From Thraustochytrium sp. TN22 (lineage: Eukaryota > Sar > Bigyra > Thraustochytrida > Thraustochytriidae), in assembly GCA_013306675.1 (NCBI GenBank), contig JABLUY010000076.1, positions 117,162 to 140,816 of the forward strand: a stretch of DNA of 23,655 bases. Direction: 5' to 3'. The notes beneath the pieces were generated by a model that ran no database searches, had not been told where the DNA came from, and saw only the letters and a program-made list of their open reading frames with translations. This document shows, piece after piece, positions 7,978 to 15,045 of the stretch (position 1 is its first letter; every line of letters starts with the position of its first letter). The position numbers were made by a program, and so were the translations under genes.

Positions 7978-9750
7978 ATGGAGCGTGGCGGCGGCGGCGG
8001 CGGCGGCGCGGGGCGCGGCGCCATGGAGCGCGGGAGCACCATCGCGGCGTTCATCGAGCGGTTCCGTCGCGAGCCGCCGCGGAGCCCTGCGCAGCGCGCC
8101 GCGCAGGCCGACAAGGCGCGCGACCGCGACCGCTTCTGGTGGCAGGACAGGGACGGGGACAGGGACGAGGGGAGGGAGACCGACGGGGAGAGGGAGGCCT
8201 CGCTGCCGCTGTCGATGTCGTCGCCGTCGCCGCCGTCGCCGCCGCCGCCGCCACCGCGTTCGGCAGCTCCGCGTTCGAGGATGACGCTGCCGCCGCTGTC
8301 ACCGAGGGACCTGACAGCCGAGCTGGACGAGCTGGATGGCGAGGACGACCTCGATCTGGGCCTCGAGGACGTGGATGAGCTCAATCGGCGCGCGGACGAG
8401 ATCCTCGCGCGACACAGGGCGCTGCTCGCGGACGACGCGGACCCATGCGCCGGGCTTGGCGGGAACCACACGCCTGTGAGGGCGCGAGGCCAGCCACCGC
8501 GCGCCCCGGACCTGAGCTCCAGCAGGGCCTCGCGCTCCAGCAGCCTCGCGTACTCCGATGCCTCCGACCTAGACGGCCTCAACTTTCTCGACGGTGACGG
8601 GGAGCCCGACGCGATCACGAAGGTGCCCGAAAGCCACGTCCACGTCTACGTCCATGTCGACCGCGCGTCCTCGCCCGCGGCCTCCGCGACAGTACTGCAC
8701 CCAGTTCCAACGGCAAAGGGCCAGGACCAAGAGACGACAGCTTCTGCTTTGGTGGGTGACGACGCGATCGGGCCAGGTTCCCCTGTTCAGGACACATTTA
8801 CAAATGACGAATCGGCTCCGGCCAATGCGCAAGGTGACGGCAGCGGCGCGGCCACGGTCCAGCCTGCACAGGAACTTGTTGCCAAGGTGCTCGATGACCT
8901 CGTACACGCTGCGGTGGACGCCGCGTGCGAGCCCGTTGTCCCAGAACCATTAGAGCTGTCCGACGATTCGGAAGACGATTCGGAAGACGAGACGGACGCA
9001 GCAGCTCCAAATCCTACGGTCCCGTCGATCACTTTGCCGGACCAAGTCACGGCGGCCGTGTCGACCGAACCACCAAAGCACGTCACTGCAGCTACGTCGA
9101 CCGATCTGGTGGATAATGACATGGCGTCCGCCGATAACTCTGAGCATGTCACGGTGGACAACGTCACAAAGGCAGCGTCAACCGATGTGCCGGACCACAC
9201 GACGACCGCCACGTTGCCTGACACGCCGGAGCACGCAGCGATTGCCACGTCGACCGACGCGCCGGAATACGCTACAATAGCCACATCGACTGACGTGCCG
9301 GAATACGCTACCATAGCCACGTCGACCGATGCGCCAGACTGCACTACGATTGCCACGTCGACTGATGCGCCGGAACACGCTGCAACGGCCACGTCGACCG
9401 ATGTACCGGATCACGCTGCGGCGGCCACATCGCCCATGCGCGGGTTGCACGCCTCGGTGGCCACCTCGCCCTTGTCCGAACCGCGCATCTCGACGGCAAC
9501 ATCACCTGCAGGCCCAGAACACACCAGCACGGCAAGCTCGCCTTTGACCGGATCGCACGTGGCCACGGCGGGATCGCGCGCCACGGCAGCCACGTCGCCT
9601 TTGCCCGAATTGCACGCTGCCACGGCCGCTACAGACCGAGAGCGAGAACGCTTGCAGGCAAAGCTGGATCGCCTGCGTGCTCGTCTCCGGGAAGTGGAGC
9701 TCGAGGAAGCCCGCATCCTCGAGCATCTGGAGCTTTCTTCAAAGAGCTAA
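7978..9750 (+). CDS. Thr/Ser-rich repeat protein with a PROSER3-like N-terminal motif and C-terminal coiled coil
   Basis: This 590-residue protein is mostly low complexity. Near the N-terminus lies STIAAFIERFRREPPRSPAQ (20-39), followed by FWW (about 53-55). I recall this layout (a YIxRFR..PPxSRxxR helix, then FWW) from the centriole/cilium protein PROSER3 and relatives, but the match is short. An acidic helical stretch follows (LTAELDELDGEDDLDLGLED, then VDELNRRADEILARHRALL). The middle to end carries 12-residue repeats, best copies TIATSTDAPEYA, at about 9190-9640. The last 40 residues form a charged coiled coil (RERERLQAKLDRLRARLREV). Three in-frame ATGs are possible: 7858, 7978 and 8023. 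I chose 7978 for its GCGCCATGG context; 8023 has the same context and sits closer to the conserved motif. No catalytic domain is visible. It ends 29 bp from the convergent rhodanese gene. Confidence 0.65.
   Translation: MERGGGGGGGAGRGAMERGSTIAAFIERFRREPPRSPAQRAAQADKARDRDRFWWQDRDGDRDEGRETDGEREASLPLSMSSPSPPSPPPPPPRSAAPRSRMTLPPLSPRDLTAELDELDGEDDLDLGLEDVDELNRRADEILARHRALLADDADPCAGLGGNHTPVRARGQPPRAPDLSSSRASRSSSLAYSDASDLDGLNFLDGDGEPDAITKVPESHVHVYVHVDRASSPAASATVLHPVPTAKGQDQETTASALVGDDAIGPGSPVQDTFTNDESAPANAQGDGSGAATVQPAQELVAKVLDDLVHAAVDAACEPVVPEPLELSDDSEDDSEDETDAAAPNPTVPSITLPDQVTAAVSTEPPKHVTAATSTDLVDNDMASADNSEHVTVDNVTKAASTDVPDHTTTATLPDTPEHAAIATSTDAPEYATIATSTDVPEYATIATSTDAPDCTTIATSTDAPEHAATATSTDVPDHAAAATSPMRGLHASVATSPLSEPRISTATSPAGPEHTSTASSPLTGSHVATAGSRATAATSPLPELHAATAATDRERERLQAKLDRLRARLREVELEEARILEHLELSSKS
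9195..9640 (+). repeat. 36-bp tandem coding repeat
   Basis: About five well-kept and several worn 36-bp units encode 12-residue repeats of the form x-T/A-A-T-S-T-D-x-P-E/D-x-A. The best copies lie at about 9238-9430. Downstream units drift to ATSP-type versions. The period is a multiple of three, so copy number can change without losing the frame. Confidence 0.85.
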
Positions 9751-9779
9751 GCGTGGTAGAATCCGGTCGTCAGCTCGGC

Positions 9780-10892
9780 TCAGCCAGCCTCTGTCTCCCT
9801 CCCCTTCGACAGTTGAGCAAGCGTCACGTCGAGTTCGTGGAGCTGCAACCGCAGCTTGTGGCGCTGACGCTGCGCACGAGCCGGAAGCTCGGCAACCCGC
9901 CGCTCCAGCGCGTCGCGACGTGACTCGAGATCGCCACGCGAGGCACGGCGAGGGTCGAGGTGCTCATGATGCGCGCACCAGAGGCCGAGCTCATGCCCAG
10001 CGCATCGGTCGCAGGCCAGCACGAGCATGCGACACTTTCGACAGCGGCGATCGCCGAGGTGCTCATCCCAGGGCACTGCGCAGTAGGCGCAGCGCCCGAG
10101 AGTGGCAGCGGCCGGCGCCGGCCCGGGCGCCGGCTGCAGCACGCGCGCGTCAAAGACGAAGTTGCGGCCCACAAAATGATGATCCTGCTCCCCTGCATAA
10201 GCCTCGAGATACCTGTGTATTCCACCCTTGAGCTGAAAGACTTCTGGGACGTCGTCGGGGGGCACCGCGGCGGCAAGCGCCTCACGCACCATGATGCTGG
10301 CGGTCTCGCAGCGGATGCCGCCCGTGCAGTACATGAGCACGCGGCGCTTGCCGGCAAGCTGGCGCACGCCGACACCGCGGAACCAGGCCTCAAAGTCGCC
10401 GAACTTGCGCGTGGATGGGTTGAGCGCGCCGCGGAAGTGGCCCACCTCGAACTCGTACTGGTTGCGCACGTCAATGAGCGCGAGATCGCCCTCGGGCGTC
10501 GCGTCGATCATGGCGTGGAACTCGTGCGGGCTCAGGTGCGTGGCGGCGTGCTGCGGCGCGTAGTCGCTGCGTCCCATGCGCGTGCCGGCGGCCGCCACGA
10601 GGTTGTCCACGAGCTTCACCACCAGGCCGTCGGGAAAGACCTCCGCGGCGTCGCCTGCGGCCGGCGAGGTCTTCCAGTCGATGTCGCTGCGGCCCAGCAC
10701 CGCCTGTGTCGCGGCCCTGTACGCTTGCAGCGCATCTGGCGCGCCCGCCAGCGTCCCGTTGATGCCCTCGCCGCTCACGCGCACGCGGCCGCGCAGCGCG
10801 AGCGACGTGCACAGCGCCTCCTGCCCCGCCGCCAGCGCCGCCGCGTCCGACACCGGCTCGTAGCAGTAGTACAGCAGCACCTGCGTCGCCAT
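9780..10892 (-). CDS. Rhodanese-domain protein of the TrhO/TSTD2 (UPF0176) family
   Basis: This 370-residue protein has the three-part layout of the family. An N-terminal acylphosphatase-like part carries VRVSGEGINGTLAG (37-50). The rhodanese domain covers about 115-235 with ALIDVRNQYEFEVGHFRGAL and the active loop CTGGIRC, in which Cys189 is the expected catalytic residue. A Cys-rich C-terminal part has pairs Cys268/271, Cys284/287 and Cys294/297 plus Cys306 and His308/309, like the zinc-binding Rhodanese_C region. Bacterial TrhO hydroxylates uridine 34 of tRNA; the human homologue TSTD2 is little studied. A tRNA wobble-modifying role is therefore likely by family but not proven. An Arg/Glu-rich helix ends the protein. 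The start is the ATG at 10892; the frame stays open to 11573, but the extra sequence overlaps the divergent neighbour and is low complexity. Confidence 0.85.
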   Translation of the reverse strand: MATQVLLYYCYEPVSDAAALAAGQEALCTSLALRGRVRVSGEGINGTLAGAPDALQAYRAATQAVLGRSDIDWKTSPAAGDAAEVFPDGLVVKLVDNLVAAAGTRMGRSDYAPQHAATHLSPHEFHAMIDATPEGDLALIDVRNQYEFEVGHFRGALNPSTRKFGDFEAWFRGVGVRQLAGKRRVLMYCTGGIRCETASIMVREALAAAVPPDDVPEVFQLKGGIHRYLEAYAGEQDHHFVGRNFVFDARVLQPAPGPAPAAATLGRCAYCAVPWDEHLGDRRCRKCRMLVLACDRCAGHELGLWCAHHEHLDPRRASRGDLESRRDALERRVAELPARAQRQRHKLRLQLHELDVTLAQLSKGRETEAG

Positions 10893-11124
10893 CGCGCCGA
10901 CGGGGCCCCGGGCGCCCCGCGCCGCGCCGCGCTGCGTCGCGCCACGCCACGCCGCGGTGCGCGGTCCGCGGTCCGCGGCCGAGGGTTTGGTGCCATCCAT
11001 CCATCGTGGCTGCAGTGGTTGGCGAGGCCTGGCATGACTCGGCATCGCTCGCCAACGACCAGAACCGCGGCAGACGCTCATCGGCCCGCGCTTTGGCGTC
11101 GGCTTCAGCGTCGGCGTCGGCGGC
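10893..11124. promoter_or_regulatory. Divergent promoter gap between the TrhO-like and amidohydrolase-like genes
   Basis: Only 232 bp separate two start codons facing away from each other, so the promoters of both genes must lie here or inside the leaders. A CGGTCCGCGGTCCGCGG direct repeat lies at about 10963-10980 and a TCGGCGTCGGCG-type repeat near 11100-11122. I see no TATA box. Confidence 0.5.
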
Positions 11125-12411
11125 ATGCGAGCCCGCACGCGACGCGCGTGGCTCCCAGCCCTGGCAGCCGCAACGCTGCCGTTGTTGCTGCTGCTCCTGG
11201 CGCCCAGGGCGGCGGCGAGCGGGGCTGGGACGGGGACGACGTCAACGTCAACGACCACGACGACGTCGTCAACGCCGCGGGCGGCCGCAACAACTACGAG
11301 AGCGACGACGTGCGACCCGCTGGAGCGCGACCCGTACGCGGAGGTCTTCGACGCGGAGGTCCATCTGCAGCATGCGGAGCAGGTGCCGCGTCGCGGGGCT
11401 TTGGCGCGCGCGCTGCTGCAGTGGGTGCCGAGCGAGAGCGTGCGCGGGCACCTGGTGGGGCTCACCTCCTTCACACGCGCGCTGCTCGTGGCACTGCACG
11501 CCGACGACGACCCGACGCTGCTCATGCGCGACCTGACGGCGCCGCAGTTCGCGGTCCAGTCTGCCGGCCTCAACGTGACCGGCGCGCTCTGGACGGAGTC
11601 AACGAGTGTGCTAGGCCCGGGCGGTGCGAGCAGAACCGACGCCGTCGCTCTTGTCGAGGCACGCTGGCTCGGCGGCCAGCGCCTGCTGCTCGGCGGCGCG
11701 CTCGCGCCGCCGCTCGTCGCGGCCTATGTGGGCCCGAGCTTTGTGGACGCCAAGGCACGCGCGACGCTGCTGGAGGGCCTGGCCAAGGTGCGCGGGGTGC
11801 GCGCCCTGCGTTGGACGGTCTTCAACGGCGGTCTGGAGAGCGCCGACAGCCCCGTGGACGCAGCTGGCCTCGTGCAGCTCGCACGCGCTGCTGCCGACAT
11901 GGGCCTGCCGGTTGAGGTCACCGTGCCGCACCTCAAGCTGCGCGATGTGGCTGAGGTCGCGCACGCCGTGCCGACGGCCACCTTCATCGTGACGCAGTCC
12001 GGCGGCCCCACGCGCTGCGGGCGCCGACTGCTGGAGTGCGCGCACTACGAGCGGGGTCTGCGCGACCTCGCAGACGAGCCCAACGTGTACCTCAAGTTCA
12101 GTCGCCTCGGCGCTCACGCCGCGGGCCTCGGTTTTAGCAACAAGCATCCTGCCACGGAGGCCGCGCTCGTGGACACTTGGGGCCCAGTCTTTGCGCGCGC
12201 GCTCGCTCTCTTCGGGCCGCTCCGCCTCTTGTGGGGCTCGGGTTACCCGCTCGACGGTCGCGCCGTCCCGCTCGACGTCTTCTGGGCCACGGCTCGCTCG
12301 CTAGCGCGGGCGCACATCGCCTCGCCGCAGGACGCTGCGGCCGTTCTGGCCGGCAACGCGCGCCGCCTCTATGGTGCGACAAGTGAAAACGATAGCCAAG
12401 TCAAGACGTGA
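11125..12411 (+). CDS. Secreted amidohydrolase-2 family homologue with degraded metal-binding motifs
   Basis: This 428-residue protein opens with a signal peptide (Arg-rich start, then LPLLLLLLAPRAAASG) and a Thr-rich linker (37-62), so it is probably exported or lumenal. The rest follows the amidohydrolase-2 (PF04909) TIM barrel: VFDAEVHLQ (74-82) at the usual DAHxH strand, ALVEARWLGG (175-184), LRWTVFNGG, LPVEVTVPHLKL (261-272), IVTQSGGP (288-295) at the usual DHxGGP, PNVYLKFSRLGAHA (319-332), RLLWGSGYP (367-375) at the usual GSDxP, and AAAVLAGNARRLYG (404-417). Three expected metal-ligand positions are changed: the first His of HxH is Glu78, the His of DHxG is Gln291, and the Asp of GSDxP is Gly373. 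His80 is kept. One NVT glycosylation sequon is present (150-152). The fold is likely; hydrolase activity is doubtful. The substrate is unknown. Confidence 0.75.
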   Translation: MRARTRRAWLPALAAATLPLLLLLLAPRAAASGAGTGTTSTSTTTTTSSTPRAAATTTRATTCDPLERDPYAEVFDAEVHLQHAEQVPRRGALARALLQWVPSESVRGHLVGLTSFTRALLVALHADDDPTLLMRDLTAPQFAVQSAGLNVTGALWTESTSVLGPGGASRTDAVALVEARWLGGQRLLLGGALAPPLVAAYVGPSFVDAKARATLLEGLAKVRGVRALRWTVFNGGLESADSPVDAAGLVQLARAAADMGLPVEVTVPHLKLRDVAEVAHAVPTATFIVTQSGGPTRCGRRLLECAHYERGLRDLADEPNVYLKFSRLGAHAAGLGFSNKHPATEAALVDTWGPVFARALALFGPLRLLWGSGYPLDGRAVPLDVFWATARSLARAHIASPQDAAAVLAGNARRLYGATSENDSQVKT

Positions 12412-12660
12412 GCCACAGTACAGTACAGCACAGCAGAGCACAGCAGCACAGCGGCACGCAGAAAAGCCGGCAGCGAGCAAGGTCTTCGTGTCTTGCGAGG
12501 CATGTCTGTCCTGGATTGAGAAAAAAAGGTGGAAGCTCCGCAGTCGCCCATGGGCGCGCGAATGCGTGCGCTGGGAGCGGCCCGCCGAGGAAGATGAGCG
12601 AGAGAACCCTCTCCCTCTCCCCCCCCTTTTGGACCATTCTCCTGAGACACTAGCTTCCTC

Positions 12661-12780
12661 GTGTCTATAGACACGGACTTCTTCGAGCGCCGGAGCGCAT
12701 ACCCATTGAAGAAGCACCACAATGCCGCACGACGCGGCGTCTTTAGACGCCGCGCCGCGCGGCACCGTGTCAATTGACAC
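12661..12780. repeat. Cluster of three short palindromes and one interrupted inverted repeat
   Basis: GTGTCTATAGACAC (12661-12674) and GTGTCAATTGACAC (12767-12780) are perfect 14-bp palindromes that share the arms GTGTC/GACAC and differ only in the central four bases. Between them lie the interrupted pair CTTCTTC (12678-12684) and GAAGAAG (12708-12714), and a hairpin with a 10-bp stem and a two-base loop (12733-12754, arm CGCGGCGTCT). Confidence 0.9.
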
Positions 12781-13318
12781 GACGGGATTTGCAAAGGTCA
12801 GAGTTCCGAACGAGGCTGAGCGAGCCGTGCGCGTGAGCATTGATTGAAGCCACGACCGACCTCACTCACCCTCGTTTGTGTGATAGACCTGCGCGGGCGA
12901 GACTCGCCGGTCTGTTTGTTGTTGTGTAGCCTAGAGGTTAAGTAGAGAAAAAAAAAAGGAGGTGACCCTTGGCCTACCTCTCCTGACGTGCATGAAGTTG
13001 TCCTGCTTGCAAGAGCAACCGTGACGGACGCAGCAGCGCGCGAGTGGACGGCTTGCGTGTGCCGTGAGTTGGAGCTCCTGTCCTGTTTCCTGGCATCCTT
13101 TGGTCGGCTCGGTTCGACTTGGTTTGGTTTGGTCAAAGTGGAATCGCCCGGGCTTCGACGCCCAACTGTGTTTCATCAGAGTCTGCGGCGAGGTGATTAT
13201 GCGCGCTCACCTTGCACATCGTAACCTGTCCTTGGGCGAGCGAGCGAGCGAAACGTTGAGCGCAAAAAGTCCAGCCGACCAACACGGGCGACAACACGTG
13301 CAACGGGTAGAGTGAAAC

Positions 13319-13408
13319 AGACGAACAACAGAGGATCAGGACTCGAAGGGAGACGGACAACAGCGGACCAGGACTCGAACGAAGACAGACAACAACGGAT
13401 CAGGACTC
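13319..13408 (+). repeat. 32-bp tandem repeat, 2.8 copies
   Basis: Units start at 13319, 13351 and 13383 with an exact 32-bp period. Each reads AGAC.GACAACA..GGA.CAGGACTC with a few substitutions. The period is not a multiple of three, which argues against a coding role. Confidence 0.9.
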
Positions 13409-13528
13409 TGCCACCCGCGCGCCGTGCGCACAGCCCAACGCGAAGCAATTGAAGTGATTCCAACGACGGCCAACGGAGAGCACAGCTACGAGCCCCTTTC
13501 TGGGGCAAAATGAGCGAAGTGCACAGGT

Positions 13529-13592
13529 GAAGAAGAAGAAGAAAAGGAAGAAGAAGAAGAAGAAGAAGAAGAAGAAGAAGAAGAAGAAGAGA
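13529..13592 (+). repeat. (GAA)n purine tract
   Basis: About 64 bp of GAA/AAG repeats are interrupted once by AAAAGG. All purines lie on the plus strand. Such tracts can form triplex DNA. Confidence 0.95.
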
Positions 13593-13860
13593 GCAAAACA
13601 GCAGAAGAAATCGGAAGATCCGCCCCGGCGCGCGACGCGCCGGTCCAGCGGCTCCTTACAGGAGAGGAGAGGAGGCGGCCCAAGGAGGCGAATCGACGGC
13701 TGCATACTGTTCCTGTCTGCGCGGCGCTGAAGGAAGGTGAGCGGGGCCGCCACCGCGGCGCGCGTCGGGCTGGTGTGCCAACGCAAACTCTTCTCCTTCA
13801 ACATCAAAGATCCCAACCCGCGCGGGCTCGCGCTTCCTGGCTCAGGTGTCCGGCTCTCCT

Positions 13861-13890
13861 ACCACCACCACCACCACCACCACCACCACC
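13861..13890 (+). repeat. (ACC)10 microsatellite
   Basis: Ten perfect copies of ACC occur outside any supported gene. Confidence 0.95.
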
Positions 13891-14256
13891 GCAACGTGCC
13901 GTCAACAACAACGGGGTGCAGCACCAGCCCTCCTCGACGCGCGCCCCGGCGTGCCCCGCCGCACCCAAGCCCGCCAGCCCTTGCCTCGCCACCAAACCAA
14001 CCAACGAAACTTGCCTGACCTCCTCGCGGGCCTCGACCTCCTCCTCCTCGCAGCAGTGCGGGCGTAGAGCCCGAGCTCGACGTCCACCACCGCCTGGAGC
14101 GCGCGCGCCTTCTCGCGCGCGCTCCTCGACGGCGTGCCGGGCGCCGGCCGGGTCCATTCCAGCCCCGCCGGCCGGCCCGAGGTCGCGCCGCCGCCGGCGG
14201 CCGCGGGCCGCGCCTCCGGCCGGCCGCCGGCGGCCGCGCGCAAGGGACCGCCGCGC

Positions 14257-14309
14257 CGCGCGCGCGCGCGCGCGCGCCGCGCGCGGCCGCGCGCGCCGCG
14301 CGCGCGCGC
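14257..14309. repeat. Alternating CG tract with Z-DNA potential
   Basis: Perfect CG alternation runs over 14257-14277 and again over 14297-14309, with a nearly alternating G/C-only stretch between them. Long CG alternation is the sequence class that most readily adopts Z-DNA. Confidence 0.85.
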
Positions 14310-14422
14310 TCGATCGGGGTCTGCCGCGGAGCAGCGCGCGCTGGGCGCGCCGGGTGCGCCTTACCGCGCGCCTCGCGCCGCGGGCCGCGCACGAGCGCGT
14401 TAAGGCGCCCCGGCGCGCAACG

Positions 14423-14464
14423 CCTACTAGTACGAGCACTTGGTGATGGGGTTCGACTAGTAGG
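14423..14464. repeat. 9-bp inverted repeat with a 24-base loop
   Basis: CCTACTAGT (14423-14431) pairs exactly with ACTAGTAGG (14456-14464). The loop contains GGGGTTCG. It does not fold as a tRNA. Confidence 0.8.
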
Positions 14465-14734
14465 TCTTGGTTCTCCGCGCCGCGGCCGGCCCGGGGTCCG
14501 GGCGCGAGGAGGCGGGAGCTCGAGCTCGACCGCTTGGTTACCTGGACGGCGCGAGGGTTTGCGTGAGCGAGCTGAAGGGTCTTCGAGGGAGGAGGAAGCG
14601 AGGCTTGCCAGAGTCGGGGCATGAGATGATGTGAACGGTTAAAAATGAGCGCGATTGCTGCGTTGCTGCAAGAGACGCAGGGTGCTGCTTTGCTGTTTGC
14701 TGTGAGCAGGAGTCTGCCGGTGCTGGCTGCAGCG

Positions 14735-14778
14735 GCAGTCGTGCGCTTCGAGAGACGCAGTCGTGCGCTTCGAGAGAC
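14735..14778 (+). repeat. 22-bp perfect tandem duplication
   Basis: Two identical 22-bp copies lie head to tail (14735-14756 and 14757-14778), beginning GCAGTCGTGCGC and ending GAGAGAC. They sit about 270 bp upstream of the methyltransferase start. A perfect match suggests a recent duplication. Confidence 0.9.
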
Positions 14779-15045
14779 CGAACGGCGACCCGGAGGCGCC
14801 GGAGCGCCTCAACGCACTAACTAAGCTAGTGACAGGGGCCTAGGCGTGTGCCTACGCACTCTTGGCACCTGCAGGTCTCCACGAGCATGAACAGCGAAGA
14901 GTGATGAATAATGAAGACCAAGGCGAAGAGTGAACAATGAAGACGACGAAGTGTGGCGCGCTGCAGATCGAGCGCAAACCAGACCTGGAATCAATCCATC
15001 GATCGATCGATCGTTCGATCAACAAGGCCGCAGCGCAACAGCAGG

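Larger units (their letters stand above)
12412..15045. other. 2.6 kb without a recognisable gene, dense in palindromes and simple repeats
   Basis: Open frames here (for example 12301-12840 minus, 13804-14622 minus, 13775-14446 plus) encode Arg/Ala/Pro/Gly-rich or homopolymeric products with no recognisable motif, so I do not call them genes. The stretch includes the 3' end of the amidohydrolase-like gene, a cluster of hairpins (12661-12780), a 32-bp tandem repeat (13319-13408), GAA and ACC microsatellites, CG-alternating DNA (14257-14309), an inverted repeat (14423-14464), a 22-bp tandem duplication (14735-14778) and the methyltransferase leader with an ATCG run (about 14997-15020). Confidence 0.5.

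Noticed and set aside
8787-9392. Minus-strand repeat protein antisense to the TSTD repeats
   Set aside because: The repeats arise because the 36-bp sense repeat keeps frame on both strands. The sense frame extends far beyond the repeats and has a coiled coil and N-terminal motif.
10893-11573. N-terminal extension of the TrhO-like protein to 11573
   Set aside because: The added 227 residues are low complexity, overlap the divergent gene on the other strand, and the family N-terminus (MATQVLLYYCYEPV) begins naturally at 10892.
9960-11915. A 651-codon plus-strand frame antisense to the TrhO-like gene
   Set aside because: It runs antisense to a well-conserved gene and then out of frame through the amidohydrolase-like gene. 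The product has no domain.
14440-14464. Possible tRNA because of GGGGTTCGACTAG
   Set aside because: No acceptor, D-arm or anticodon stem can be drawn around it; only the 9-bp inverted repeat is supported.
13804-14622. A 272-codon minus-strand frame with polyGly and Arg/Ala runs
   Set aside because: It is made of the ACC microsatellite read as Gly and of the CG-alternating tract. Nothing suggests a folded protein.
12412-15045. A mobile element or virus-derived insertion in the repeat-rich gap
   Set aside because: No transposase, integrase, reverse transcriptase, capsid or long terminal repeat was seen. The palindromes and tandem repeats do not bound a single unit.
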